Source: Caulobacter segnis ATCC 21756
Lineage (GTDB): Bacteria; Pseudomonadota; Alphaproteobacteria; Caulobacterales; Caulobacteraceae
Direction: 5' to 3'
Assembly (NCBI RefSeq): GCF_000092285.1
Contig: NC_014100.1
Coordinates: forward strand, 2,232,001-2,296,000
DNA length: 64,000 nt
The notes below the pieces were generated by a model. The model was given only the letters and a program-made list of their open reading frames with translations, made no database searches and was not told where the DNA came from. Below, one piece after another: positions 17,530 through 27,124 of this stretch (positions within the stretch are counted from its first letter, which is position 1; every line of letters starts with the position of its first letter). The position numbers and the translations under genes were made by a program.

Positions 17530-19091
17530 CGACTGACCAGCGCCTGCGCCGCATCGTCATCGTCGGCGGCGGCACCGCCGGCTGGATGACCGCCGCCGCG
17601 ATGGGGCGCTTCCTCAAGGACGGCTACACCCGCGTCACCCTGGTCGAGTCCGAGGCCATCGGCACGGTCGGGGTCGGCGAGTCGACGATCCCGCAGATCA
17701 ATATCTTCAACCGGATGCTGGGGCTGGACGAGAATGACTTCGTCCGCAAGACCAAGGCCACCTTCAAGCTGGGCATCGACTTCGTCGACTGGAAGCATGT
17801 CGGCCACAGCTATCATCACCCGTTCGGGCCCTATGGCGTCGACATGGAGGGCGTATCGTTCCACGCCTACTGGCTGAAGCTGCACGCCCTGGGGCTGGAG
17901 GACGACCTGGGCGCCTACAGCCTTCAGACCGTCGGCGCGCGCCAGGGCAAGTTCATGCGCCCCAACGGCCAGGCCAATTCGCCGCTCGGCCAGATCGCCT
18001 ACGCCTTCCAGTTCGACGCCGGGCTCTATGCGAAGTTCCTGCGCGCGTACTCGGAGGCGCGCGGCGTCGCCCGTCAGGAAGGCAAGATCGCCTCGGTCCA
18101 GCAAGACGGCGAGCGGGGTCACGTCACGTCGGTCACGCTGGAAAGCGGCGAGGTCATCGAGGGCGACCTCTTCATCGACTGCTCGGGCTTCCGAGGCCTT
18201 CTGATCGAACAGACCCTGAAGACCGGCTACGAGGACTGGTCGCAATGGCTGTTGAACGACCGCGCCGTGGCCATGCCGTGCGCGCTGGGCGGCTCCATGG
18301 CGCCGGTGACCCGCGCGACCGCGCGGCCGCATGGCTGGCAATGGCGCATCCCGCTGCAGCATCGCCTGGGCAACGGCTACGCCTATTGCAGCCAGTTCGT
18401 CAGCGACGAGGAGGCCCTGGCCGACCTGCTGAAGAACCTGGACGGCGCGCCGCTGGCCGACCCGAACCTGATCCGCTTCACCGCCGGCCGCCGCAAGAAG
18501 AGCTGGAACGGCAATGTCGTGGCGATCGGACTGTCGGCGGGATTCATGGAGCCGCTGGAGAGCCAGTCGATCCACCTGATCCAGGTCGGGATATCGCGCC
18601 TGCTGGCCCACTTCCCCGACCGTCATTTCCGGCAGGCCGACATCGACCGCTACAACCGGACCATGACGTTCGAGTACGAGAAGATCCGGGACTTCCTGAT
18701 CCTGCACTTCAAGGCCACGGCGCGGAACGACACCCCCTACTGGGACTACCTGCGCGAGATGCCGATCCCGGACTATCTGGCCGACAAGATCGAGCTGTTC
18801 AAAGGCTCGGGCCGCGTGTTTCGCGAGAACGAGGAGTTGTTCAACGACACCTCCTGGTTCGCCGTGATGATCGGCCAAGGCATCCTGCCTGAGAGCTACG
18901 ACCCGATGGTCGATTGCATGGACGAGGGCTTGTTCAGGGCTCGGATGGCCGAGATCAAGGCCGTGATCGCCCGCTCCGCCGAGGTCATGCCGGATCACTT
19001 CGCCTTCATTCGAGAGAACTGCGACGCGATGGCGGCGGATGTGTCGCTCGGGTCCGGGGCGGGAACGACTCATCCTGAATCGGTCACCTGA
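17526..19091 (+). CDS. Flavin-dependent tryptophan-halogenase-family protein (copy 4)
   Basis: This 521-residue protein is the last of the four-gene operon. It has [27 protein letters not shown], the lysine in TFKLGIDF at about residue 81, [10 protein letters not shown] and the glutamate in [12 protein letters not shown] at about residue 345. The usual EST after the glutamate is changed to ESQ. The halogenase core is complete. The four genes are coupled by ATGA overlaps and may make a set of enzymes that act in sequence on one imported substrate, which is an inference. Confidence 0.92.
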   Translation: MTTDQRLRRIVIVGGGTAGWMTAAAMGRFLKDGYTRVTLVESEAIGTVGVGESTIPQINIFNRMLGLDENDFVRKTKATFKLGIDFVDWKHVGHSYHHPFGPYGVDMEGVSFHAYWLKLHALGLEDDLGAYSLQTVGARQGKFMRPNGQANSPLGQIAYAFQFDAGLYAKFLRAYSEARGVARQEGKIASVQQDGERGHVTSVTLESGEVIEGDLFIDCSGFRGLLIEQTLKTGYEDWSQWLLNDRAVAMPCALGGSMAPVTRATARPHGWQWRIPLQHRLGNGYAYCSQFVSDEEALADLLKNLDGAPLADPNLIRFTAGRRKKSWNGNVVAIGLSAGFMEPLESQSIHLIQVGISRLLAHFPDRHFRQADIDRYNRTMTFEYEKIRDFLILHFKATARNDTPYWDYLREMPIPDYLADKIELFKGSGRVFRENEELFNDTSWFAVMIGQGILPESYDPMVDCMDEGLFRARMAEIKAVIARSAEVMPDHFAFIRENCDAMAADVSLGSGAGTTHPESVT

Positions 19092-19254
19092 CCTATCCGT
19101 GTAAGCCCTTGATCACGACCGTCGGAAAGCGCCAGCTGAGACCTTCACCTAACACTGGCCGCGTCATCCTCCGCCCCGATGATTCCCCTGATCTCGCATT
19201 GGCCTCCAGGAGCAGACCTTGCCAACGTCAGCGATGAGTCAAAATGCGCAGGAA

Positions 19255-19345
19255 ATTAGTCGCGGGTTATGTCGCGGGTTATGGAGTCAGCCAGCGCGCC
19301 GCGATCATTGAACTCTAAAAGTCGCGACTTAGAGAGTCCGTGACA
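19255..19345. repeat. GANTC-rich intergenic repeat, copy B
   Basis: Two copies of gtcgcgggttat (19258-19282) are followed by ggagtca and then by a palindromic block, ATTGAACTCTAAAAGTCGCGACTTAGAGAGTCCGTGACA (19307-19345, given as one aligned unit with copy A at 4786-4823). The core AGTCGCGACT is identical in both copies and the flanks keep GAGTC sites. It occupies the 294-bp gap between the convergent halogenase and nitrate operons. Confidence 0.7.
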
Positions 19346-19385
19346 CCCACGCATCAGATCTGCGCCCGTGCGTCAGCTACAAACG

Positions 19386-20156
19386 CTAGGCGAAAATTCT
19401 CTGGTTGGCGTTGCAGTGTTTCATCGCGACGGCGTTCGCGGCGACCTCGCCGACCACGATCAAGACCGGGCCACCCGTTGTGCTGATCAAACCGTCGCGT
19501 AGGTCGACCAGAGTCGTCACGGTCAGGCGCGCGTGCTGGGCGCCGGCGTTCTCCACGGCGGCGACCGGCGTCGAAGGCGCTCTTCCCGCCGCCATCAGCG
19601 CCTTCGCCAGGCGTGGCGCGGCCTCGACGCCCATGTAGATGGCGACGGTGGCCTCGGGGTCGGCGCCGACACGCCAGTCGTCCGCGATGCCGCCCTCTTC
19701 GATCCGAGCCGTCGTAAACACCACCCGCCGCGCCTCGCCTCTGTGGGTCAAAGGGAAGCCGAACTGGGCGGCCGCGGCGCAGGCGGCGGTCACCCCAGGC
19801 ACGACCTCAGTCTCGACGCCGAAGCGTTCGAGGAACGCCATCTCCTCTCCCACGCGGCCAAAAATGGACGGGTCTCCGCCCTTGAGGCGCACGACATGCA
19901 GACCTCGGCGCGCGAGGCGCAGCATCAGGCGATTGATCTCATCCTGCTTCATGCTGGGCTTGCCGGCGCGCTTTCCGGTCTGGATCCGGACACAGCCCGG
20001 CGGCGCGAGCGCCACGGCCTCTTCGGAGCACAGAGCGTCGTAGAGCAAGGCGCCCGCGCTCTCGACGGCGCGCACGGCGCGGACCGTCATGAGATCCACC
20101 GGGCCTGGGCCGGCGCCGACGAGCAGCACCTTGCCGAGTTTGCTTTCAGTCAGCAC
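19386..20156 (-). CDS. cobA: Uroporphyrinogen-III C-methyltransferase
   Basis: This 256-residue protein shows the SUMT hallmarks GKVLLVGAGPGPVDLMTVRAVRA, VRLKGGDPSIFGRVGEE and VVPGVTAACAAAA. It uses two S-adenosylmethionine to make precorrin-2, the precursor of siroheme, the cofactor of NirB. Only the methyltransferase domain is present, so the oxidation and iron-chelation steps of CysG must come from elsewhere. It starts with GTG 20156, overlapping the nasA end by 11 bases, and is the last gene of the nitrate operon. Confidence 0.93.
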   Translation of the reverse strand: MLTESKLGKVLLVGAGPGPVDLMTVRAVRAVESAGALLYDALCSEEAVALAPPGCVRIQTGKRAGKPSMKQDEINRLMLRLARRGLHVVRLKGGDPSIFGRVGEEMAFLERFGVETEVVPGVTAACAAAAQFGFPLTHRGEARRVVFTTARIEEGGIADDWRVGADPEATVAIYMGVEAAPRLAKALMAAGRAPSTPVAAVENAGAQHARLTVTTLVDLRDGLISTTGGPVLIVVGEVAANAVAMKHCNANQRIFA

Positions 20157-22824
20157 GGACGGGCTCCTTTGGCGTTACGAGGAAGGCGTTGATCATGCGC
20201 GCGATTTCGGGACGACAGGACCCGCAGTTGGATCCAGCGCCTGTCGCCGCGCCGACGGCGTCGGCTGTGTCTGCGCCGGCGGCGATCGCGGCGGTGACAG
20301 CCTTGGCGCCGACCTTCAGGCAGGCGCAAACCATCGGTCCCTTGTCGACTGGCCCGCCAGGCGGACGCCCGAACAGCAGGGCCGAGCGCGCTTCGGCCGT
20401 CAGATCCGCCTGGAACAGATCGACCAACCAGTCCCGGGACGGCAAACGGCCGGTGGTTGTCATGTAAAGAACGGCGACCAGCTGATCGCCCTCGACCCAG
20501 GCCTCTCGGCGCGCGCCGGTCGCGGCGTCTTCGTAGGTGACGAGTTCGCCGGCCAGCCTCTTGGTCAGGGCCTTGCGGAGGACGTCGCGCTCGGCGACGT
20601 CGCCCCGGCCGGCGAACTCGTACTGCTGGCAGGCGTCTTGGGGGATACGCCGCCAGACAAGATCCGCCCCCAGCGGGGACATCAGGGCGGATCGACTCAA
20701 GAAGAAGCCCTTCCAGGTCTCGCGATACGGTCTCACGCGAGCGGGGGTATGTTTGAACTCCGGCTGCCCCGAGGTCGGATCGACCCGGGGCTCGACCAGG
20801 GCGTTGGCCCGGCCCGACGGCGCAAAGGCGTCCGTCCAGTGCATGGGCATGAACAGCGAACCGCGCCGCTGGCGATCGCTGACCTTGGCGACGGCGACAG
20901 CCTCGGCCCGCGCGGTCGACACCCTGGCCAAGGCGCCGTCCTTCAGCCCCAGGGCCTCGGCGTCCTCCGGATGGATCTCGACATAGGGCTCGGGCGCGTG
21001 ACGACAAAGGTCCGGCGCCAGGCCCGTACGGGTCATGGTGTGCCACTGGTCGCGGATGCGGCCGGTGTTGAGGGACATCGGGAAGGCCGCGCTGGTCAGT
21101 TCGGCGGGTCCCTTCGGCAAGACCGGAACCATGCGGGCGCGCCGGTCTGGAGTCTGGAAGCGGCCATCGACAAACAGCCGAGGCGTACCTTCCCCGTCCA
21201 CCCCGATGGGCCATTGGACGGGTAGAAGTTCGCCGTAAGCGCTTGGCGTCAAAGCAGATAAGCCCGCCAGGCTCAGGAAACGATCGCGGTTCTCATAGGC
21301 GGTCAGGCGCGCCCACTCGCGAAACACCGCCGCGTTGCTGGCCCAGCCGAAGCCGTCGAAGCCCATCGCGGTCGCGACGTCGGCCATGATCTTCCAGTCC
21401 GCGCGGGCCTGGCCCGGCGGCGGGAACAGCGCCCGTTGGCGCGAGATGCGGCGCTCGGAGTTGGTGACCGTGCCGTCCTTCTCGCCCCAGGCCAGGGCGG
21501 GCAGCTTCACGTGCGCGAAGGCCGTGGTGTCGGTTTCGACGCAGTCCGAGACCACCACGAAAGGGCACGCCGCTAGGGCGTCGCGGACCGCGCCGCTGGC
21601 TGGCAGGCTGACAGCCGGGTTGGTGGCCATCACCCAGATCGCCTTGATCCGCCCGTCCCTGACAGCCTCGAACATCTCGACGGCTTTCAACCCCGGGGCG
21701 CGGGTGGTGTCCGGAGCGCCCCAGAAGCGCGCGACGCGGTCACGATCCTCGGGCGAAAAGTCCATGTGGCCGGCCAGGGTGTTGGCCATGCCGCCCGTCT
21801 CGCGTCCGCCCATGGCGTTGGGCTGGCCGGTGATCGAGAAGGGGCAAGCGCCCGGCTTGCCGATCCGCCCGGTGGCGAGGTGGGCGTTGATGATGGCAAG
21901 CCCCTTGGCCACGCCCTGGGCGGACTGGTTGGCGCCCATCGAGAAAAGGCTGACCGTCCGGGCGTTCGCGGCGAACAGGTCATAGAAGGTCCGCAGATCC
22001 TCGATCGCGACGCCGCAGTCGGCCGCGACCGCGCTGAGCGACTGGTCGCTTTCAACAAGCGCGGCGGTGACTTGCTCGAAGCCGTTCACGTGACTTGCGA
22101 TGTAGTCGCGGTCGATAGCGCCTCGCCGGACCAGATCGGCCAGCAGCCCGTTCCAGAGACGCACGTCGCTCTGCGGAGCGATAGCCAGATGCAGGTCCGC
22201 CCCCTCAGCCGTGTCGGTGCGGCGCGGGTCGATGACGACGTGCTTCTGGCCGCGCGCCCTCGCCTGTTCCATGCGCCGGAAAAGGACCGGATGGGTCCAG
22301 GCGGCGTTATGACCGCTGAACACCACCAGATCCGCCAGCTCCAGGTCCTCGTAGCAACCGGGCACCAGGTCGGCGCCGAAGGCCTGCTTGTGGGCGGCGA
22401 CGGCCGAAGCCATGCAGAGGCGGCTGTTGGTGTCGATGTTGCCCGAGCCGATGAAGCCCTTCATCAGCTTGTTAGCGACGTAATAGTCCTCGGTCAGCAA
22501 CTGGCCCGAGACGTAGAAAGCCACGCTGTCGGGACCGTGTCGGGCGATCGTCTCCTTGAAGCGCCGCGCCACCAGCGCCGTGGCCTCATGCCAGTTCGCG
22601 CTCTTGCCGTTGATCGTCGGCTCCAGCAGCCGACCTTCCAGGCCAACCGTGGCGCCAAGGGCCGAACCCTTGGAGCATAGCCGGCCCAGGTTGGCTGGGT
22701 GCGCCGCGTCACCGGTGATCAGCACCGAGCGCCCCTCCCCCACAGCGCCCGCGACACCGCATCCGACGCCGCAATAGGCGCAGGTCGTCTTGACGGTTCG
22801 CAGGGCGGCGGAGCCGTCGGCCAT
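20146..22824 (-). CDS. nasA: Assimilatory nitrate reductase, large catalytic subunit
   Basis: This 892-residue cytoplasmic molybdopterin oxidoreductase carries an N-terminal [4Fe-4S] motif with cysteines at residues 15, 18, 22 and 50. The molybdopterin domains (NIDTNSRLCMASAVAAHK, GQPNAMGGRETGGMANTLAGH) and the C-terminal dinucleotide-binding domain (SLNTGRIRDQWHTMTRTG) follow. A final [2Fe-2S] BFD-like domain has cysteines in VCACLKV and SNCGSCRPE. It reduces nitrate to nitrite. No Tat signal is present, which fits the cytoplasmic assimilatory enzyme. It lies 3 bases after nirD. Confidence 0.96.
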   Translation of the reverse strand: MADGSAALRTVKTTCAYCGVGCGVAGAVGEGRSVLITGDAAHPANLGRLCSKGSALGATVGLEGRLLEPTINGKSANWHEATALVARRFKETIARHGPDSVAFYVSGQLLTEDYYVANKLMKGFIGSGNIDTNSRLCMASAVAAHKQAFGADLVPGCYEDLELADLVVFSGHNAAWTHPVLFRRMEQARARGQKHVVIDPRRTDTAEGADLHLAIAPQSDVRLWNGLLADLVRRGAIDRDYIASHVNGFEQVTAALVESDQSLSAVAADCGVAIEDLRTFYDLFAANARTVSLFSMGANQSAQGVAKGLAIINAHLATGRIGKPGACPFSITGQPNAMGGRETGGMANTLAGHMDFSPEDRDRVARFWGAPDTTRAPGLKAVEMFEAVRDGRIKAIWVMATNPAVSLPASGAVRDALAACPFVVVSDCVETDTTAFAHVKLPALAWGEKDGTVTNSERRISRQRALFPPPGQARADWKIMADVATAMGFDGFGWASNAAVFREWARLTAYENRDRFLSLAGLSALTPSAYGELLPVQWPIGVDGEGTPRLFVDGRFQTPDRRARMVPVLPKGPAELTSAAFPMSLNTGRIRDQWHTMTRTGLAPDLCRHAPEPYVEIHPEDAEALGLKDGALARVSTARAEAVAVAKVSDRQRRGSLFMPMHWTDAFAPSGRANALVEPRVDPTSGQPEFKHTPARVRPYRETWKGFFLSRSALMSPLGADLVWRRIPQDACQQYEFAGRGDVAERDVLRKALTKRLAGELVTYEDAATGARREAWVEGDQLVAVLYMTTTGRLPSRDWLVDLFQADLTAEARSALLFGRPPGGPVDKGPMVCACLKVGAKAVTAAIAAGADTADAVGAATGAGSNCGSCRPEIARMINAFLVTPKEPVRAD

Positions 22825-22827
22825 CGG

Positions 22828-23178
22828 TCAGCCCGCCGCCACCGGCTGAGCCAGAAGGACGCGGCCATCCTTGATACGCACCGGCACGATGGGCGTGCAG
22901 CCCTTGCCGGCGTCGGCGCCCGTGGGCCGACCGGTGGCCAGGTCAATGACCCAGCTGTGCAGCGGGCAAGTCACGCCGTGGCCGTGAACGATGCCTTGGC
23001 TCAGGGGGCCATGCTTGTGCGGACAGCGGTCGACCAGCGCGAAAACCTTGCCGTCGCCGGTGCGGAACACCGCGACGTCGCCCTGGGCGGTGGCCACGCG
23101 TCGCGCGCCGCGTTCGGGGATGTCGGTCAAGGCGCCGACGTCGCGCCAGTCTGGATCGATGTGCGCTTGCAGGGTCAT
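22828..23178 (-). CDS. nirD: Nitrite reductase small subunit, Rieske-type
   Basis: This 116-residue protein is a Rieske-like domain with both cluster-binding pairs visible: CPHKHG and CPLHSW (Cys-x-His and Cys-x-x-His). It may therefore hold a [2Fe-2S] centre, unlike the E. coli NirD. It partners NirB in NADH-dependent reduction of nitrite to ammonium. The start ATG 23178 overlaps the nirB stop by four bases; a longer upstream frame is spurious because it overlaps nirB. Confidence 0.93.
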   Translation of the reverse strand: MTLQAHIDPDWRDVGALTDIPERGARRVATAQGDVAVFRTGDGKVFALVDRCPHKHGPLSQGIVHGHGVTCPLHSWVIDLATGRPTGADAGKGCTPIVPVRIKDGRVLLAQPVAAG

Positions 23179-25640
23179 TCGGCCGCCATCTCCATCGAAA
23201 GGGTCGCCATCGGCGCGAACTCGCCGGCCGCCACGCCACCAGTGGCGCGCTCGGCCCAGGGGTCGATCTGCGCGGTCTCCTGCGATTTCACGAAGCGCGC
23301 GAAGAGCGCGGTGCGGCTGTCGAGGTCGTCCACGGTCGCCGCGCGGATCGTGTCGAGACCGATCCGCGCCATCCACTTGTAGATCCGCTCCAGGTACCAG
23401 CCGCCTTCGCGGTACATCTGCATGACCGCGGCGATGACCTGGATCGCCTCGTCCTCGGTGGCGACCTTGGTCAGCACCTCGGTTCCCTGGATGTGCAGGC
23501 CCGCGGCGCCGCCGACGTGGATCTCGTAGCCACTGTCGACGCAGATGACGCCGATGTCCTTGCAGGTCGACTCCGCGCAGTTACGCGGACAGCCCGACAC
23601 GGCCAGTTTGACCTTGGCCGGCGCCCACGAGCCCCACATGAACTTCTCGAGCTTGATCCCGAGGCCGGTGGAATCCTGGGTGCCGAAGCGACACCAGTCG
23701 CTGCCGACACAGGTCTTTACGGTGCGCAGGCCCTTGGCGTAGGCGTGGCCGCTGACCATGCCGGCGGCGTTGAGGTCCGCCCAAACCGCCGGCAGGTCGT
23801 CCTTCTTGACGCCTAGCAGGTCGATGCGCTGGCCGCCCGTCACCTTGACCGCCGGGATGGCGTACTTGTCGGCGACGTCGGCGATGGCGCGGAGTTCGGC
23901 GGGGCTGGTCATGCCGCCCCACATGCGCGGCACGACCGAATAGGTGCCGTCTTTCTGGATGTTGGCGTGGACACGCTCGTTGATGAAGCGCGACTGGCTG
24001 TCGTCCAGGTACTCGCCTGGCCAAGCGCATAGCAGGTAGTAGTTCAGCGCGGGCCGGCACGAAGCGCAGCCGTCCGGCGTGGTCCATTCCATGGCCTGCA
24101 TGATCGCGGGCATGGACTTCAGCTCGAGCTCGACGATCGCCTTGCGCACCTCGCCGTGCGGGTGATGCGTGCACTTGCACATCGACTTGGGGCCGGTCTG
24201 GGCCTTGAAGCCGTCTCCGAGGGTCAGTCGGATGACCTGCTCGACCAACGGCGTGCAGGACCCGCACGAGGCCGAGGCCTTGGTCACAGCGCGGACGTCG
24301 TCCAGCGTGGTCAGGCCTTGGGCCGTGATGGCTCCCGTGATCGCACCCTTGCAGACGCCGTTGCAGCCGCAGATTTCCTGCGTGTCGGGCATGGCCGCAA
24401 CGGCCGCGCTAGGGTCCAGGCCGGAAAGGCCCTCCGTGATCGCTTGCCCGAAGATCAAGGTCTCGCGGATCTCGGCGACATCCGTCCCCGCCCGCATCAG
24501 GTCGAAGTACCAACCGCCGTCGGCCGCGTCGCCGAACAGCACCGCGCCAGCGACCTTGCCGTCCTCGATGACCACCCGCTTGTAGACGCCGCGAGCGGCG
24601 TCGCGGAACACGATGTCCTCGCAGCCGTCGCCGCCGGAGAATTTGCCCGCCGAGAAGACGTCGACGCCCGAGACCTTCAAGCGGGTCGAGAGGACCGAGC
24701 CCTGATACGCCCCCTGCCCCTCTGTCAGCGCCTCGGCCAGGGCCCGGCACATGTCCCAGATGGGCGCGACCAGGCCGTAGCAGTTCCCGCGATGCTCGAC
24801 GCACTCGCCCACGGCGAACACGGCCGGATCGGACGCGCGCATGGCGTCGTCGACGATGACCCCGCGATTGACCTGCAGACCGGCCGCTTTGGCCAGAGAG
24901 GCGTTCGGACGGATGCCGACGGCCATGACCAGCAGGTCGCACGGCAGGACACGGCCGTCCTTGAGCTTCAGCCCGGCGACCCTGCCATCCTCGCCGACGA
25001 TCTCCTCGGAGTGCGCGCCTAGCACGGTCTCGACGCCGCGTTCGGCCAGCGCCTCGCGCAGCAGATAGCCGGCGCTTTCGTCCAGCTGGCGTTCCATCAG
25101 GACATCCATCAGGTGGACGACCGTGGCGGCCATGCCGCGTCGGGCCAGGCCATAGGCGGCTTCGAGGCCCAGCAGGCCGCCGCCGATGACCACGGCGCGG
25201 GCGCCCGGCTTGCCGGAGGCCTCGACCATCGCCTCGACGTCGTCGAGGTCGCGGAAGGTGACCACGCCCTTGAGGTCTGAGCCCGGCAGCGGCAGGCGGA
25301 ACGGGTCCGAGCCCGTGGCCAGGATCAGCTTGTCATAGGCGACTTCCAGGCCGCCCTCGGCGACCACCTTGCGGCCTTCGAGGTCGACCGCCTTAACGGC
25401 GCGGCCGGCGTGCAGGGTGATGGCGTTGTCGCGGTACCAGGCCTCGTCGTTGATGACGATGTCGTCGAAGGTCTTCTCACCCGCCAACACTGGCGAGAGC
25501 ATGATGCGGTTGTAGTTCACCCGCGGCTCGGCGCCGAAGATGGTGACGTCGTAGCGGGAAGGATCGCGCTTGAGCACTTCCTCGACCGCCCGGCAGCCGG
25601 CCATGCCGTTGCCGATGACGACCAGACGTTCTTTCGTCAT
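23175..25640 (-). CDS. nirB: NADH-dependent nitrite reductase, large subunit
   Basis: This 821-residue protein has the NirB domain order: FAD/NAD(P)H module (LVVIGNGMAGCRAVEE, VVIGGGLLGLEAAYGLARRG), a BFD-type [2Fe-2S] region (CGCNGVCKGAI, ASCGSCTPLVEQ), then sulfite/nitrite reductase repeats. The siroheme/[4Fe-4S] cysteines are in CVGSDWC and GCPRNC. It makes ammonium from nitrite with six electrons. It lies 30 bases after narK and overlaps nirD. Siroheme can be supplied by the SUMT gene at the end of the operon. Confidence 0.96.
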   Translation of the reverse strand: MTKERLVVIGNGMAGCRAVEEVLKRDPSRYDVTIFGAEPRVNYNRIMLSPVLAGEKTFDDIVINDEAWYRDNAITLHAGRAVKAVDLEGRKVVAEGGLEVAYDKLILATGSDPFRLPLPGSDLKGVVTFRDLDDVEAMVEASGKPGARAVVIGGGLLGLEAAYGLARRGMAATVVHLMDVLMERQLDESAGYLLREALAERGVETVLGAHSEEIVGEDGRVAGLKLKDGRVLPCDLLVMAVGIRPNASLAKAAGLQVNRGVIVDDAMRASDPAVFAVGECVEHRGNCYGLVAPIWDMCRALAEALTEGQGAYQGSVLSTRLKVSGVDVFSAGKFSGGDGCEDIVFRDAARGVYKRVVIEDGKVAGAVLFGDAADGGWYFDLMRAGTDVAEIRETLIFGQAITEGLSGLDPSAAVAAMPDTQEICGCNGVCKGAITGAITAQGLTTLDDVRAVTKASASCGSCTPLVEQVIRLTLGDGFKAQTGPKSMCKCTHHPHGEVRKAIVELELKSMPAIMQAMEWTTPDGCASCRPALNYYLLCAWPGEYLDDSQSRFINERVHANIQKDGTYSVVPRMWGGMTSPAELRAIADVADKYAIPAVKVTGGQRIDLLGVKKDDLPAVWADLNAAGMVSGHAYAKGLRTVKTCVGSDWCRFGTQDSTGLGIKLEKFMWGSWAPAKVKLAVSGCPRNCAESTCKDIGVICVDSGYEIHVGGAAGLHIQGTEVLTKVATEDEAIQVIAAVMQMYREGGWYLERIYKWMARIGLDTIRAATVDDLDSRTALFARFVKSQETAQIDPWAERATGGVAAGEFAPMATLSMEMAAE

Positions 25641-25670
25641 GGGTCTATCTCGCTTGTCGGAGGATGGGGA

Positions 25671-26891
25671 TCAGACGCGGACGGTCGCCGTGTCGCCGTG
25701 CAGGGTCGGCCAGACGGCGCGCCAGCGAGCCTTGAGGCTGTGCAGCGCGATCAGGGCGAACAGGGCCAGCAGCGCGAAGCCGATGAAGCCGGACTGGTAG
25801 GAGCCGGTCATCTTCTTGGCCAAGCCGAGCGTGGAGGCCAGGTAAAAGCCACCGATACCGCCCGTCATGCCAATCAGGCCGGTCATCACGCCGATCTCCC
25901 TGCGGAAGCGCTGGGGCGCCAACTGGAAGACCGCGCCGTTGCCGGCGCCCAGGGCCAGCATCGAGAACATCAGCACGGCCAAGGCCATGTAGGCGGAAGG
26001 CAACTGGAAGCTCGCCACCGTCAGGCCCAGAGCCGCCAGGACATAGACAAGGCTCAAGGTCCGCACCCCGCCGAACCTGTCGGCGAGGGCCCCGCCCACC
26101 GGACGGATGAATGAGCCGGCGAAGACGCAGGCGGCGGTGAAGAAGCCGGCGATGACCGGGTCCAGCGCGTATTCGGAGTTGAAATACATGGTCAGCGACG
26201 AGGCCAGGCCCACGAAGCCGCCGAACGTGACCGCGTACAGCAGCATCAGCCACCACGCGTCCGGGACCTTCAGGACGTCGAGGTACTCGCTCAGCTTCTT
26301 CGGCGCGGGCTGCTCGGGCGCGTCCTTGGCCAGCAGCATGTAGACGACGAAGGCGACCGCGAGCGGGATGGCGGCGAGGCCGATCACGTTCTGCCAGCCG
26401 AAGACCTTGGCCAGGGCTGGTGCGAACAGCGCCGCCAGGGCGGTGCCCGAGTTGCCGGCGCCGGCGATGCCGAGCGCCAGACCCTGGTGCTCCTGGGGAT
26501 ACCAGCGGGAAGCCAACGGCAGGGCGACGGCGAAAGAGGCTCCCGCCACGCCCAGGATCACGCCCAGGGCCAGGACCTGATGATAGTTGTGGATCCCGAC
26601 CGCCCAGGCCAGGACCAAGCCAGCCAAGACAATCAGCTGGCCCATCATGCCCGTCTTCTTCGGGCCGATGCGGTCGACCAGGACGCCGTTGACCAAGCGC
26701 AACAAGGCGCCGGCCAGCACCGGAATGGCGACCATTAGGCCCTTCTGGGCGGGGTCGAGGTGGAAGTCCTTGGCGATCGCCACGCCCAACGGCCCCAGGA
26801 TCACCCAGACCATGAAGCTGAGATCGAAGTAGAGGAAGGCGGCGAACAGGGTCGGCGCATGGCCGGCCTTCAGGAAGTCGCGAGAGATCAT
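25671..26891 (-). CDS. narK: Nitrate/nitrite MFS transporter (NarK/NasA family)
   Basis: This 406-residue protein has about twelve hydrophobic helices and the nitrate/nitrite porter signatures AGAGNSGTALAALFAPALA and GLIGMTGGIGGFYLAS. It would import nitrate or export nitrite. With NrtABC also present, the cell has two nitrate uptake routes. The 233-base space before it holds hairpins (26925-26994) that may act as a leader. Confidence 0.93.
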   Translation of the reverse strand: MISRDFLKAGHAPTLFAAFLYFDLSFMVWVILGPLGVAIAKDFHLDPAQKGLMVAIPVLAGALLRLVNGVLVDRIGPKKTGMMGQLIVLAGLVLAWAVGIHNYHQVLALGVILGVAGASFAVALPLASRWYPQEHQGLALGIAGAGNSGTALAALFAPALAKVFGWQNVIGLAAIPLAVAFVVYMLLAKDAPEQPAPKKLSEYLDVLKVPDAWWLMLLYAVTFGGFVGLASSLTMYFNSEYALDPVIAGFFTAACVFAGSFIRPVGGALADRFGGVRTLSLVYVLAALGLTVASFQLPSAYMALAVLMFSMLALGAGNGAVFQLAPQRFRREIGVMTGLIGMTGGIGGFYLASTLGLAKKMTGSYQSGFIGFALLALFALIALHSLKARWRAVWPTLHGDTATVRV

Positions 26892-26924
26892 GACGGCCTC
26901 GGATGTCTGCGTGTCTGCGAGAGC

Positions 26925-26994
26925 GGAGCGTCATCGCTCCGGATGGCTGACCGCATCCGAGCGGTCCTCTGGCAGCCGCGAACGCCGTTGTTCG
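26925..26994 (-). promoter_or_regulatory. Candidate ANTAR-type leader hairpins before narK
   Basis: On the minus strand, CGAAC-AACGGC-GTTCG (26979-26994) is a hairpin with a six-base loop having A at position 1 and G at position 4, the rule known for ANTAR-protein RNA targets. Twelve bases later, GACCGC-TCGGAT-GCGGTC (26949-26966) forms a second six-base-loop hairpin with G at position 4 but not A at position 1. Then GGAGCG-ATGA-CGCTCC (26925-26940) makes a stem without a T-tract. The NasT gene lies just upstream. A NasT target is plausible but a clear terminator is missing. Confidence 0.4.
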
Positions 26995-27124
26995 TTGGCC
27001 TGAACATCAAGGGAAACGATATCGGGCGCCCTGTCACGCGGACACGAACGCCAAGCCCTTCACGGGACCACAGCGCTCATTTGCGCATCACCTCCGCTGA
27101 AGGGGCGCCCGCGAAACAGGCTGA

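Noticed and set aside
19346..19385. Terminator for the nitrate operon in the gap after cobA
   Set aside because: The GACGCACGG / GATGCGTGG similarity does not form a stable stem with a T-tract.
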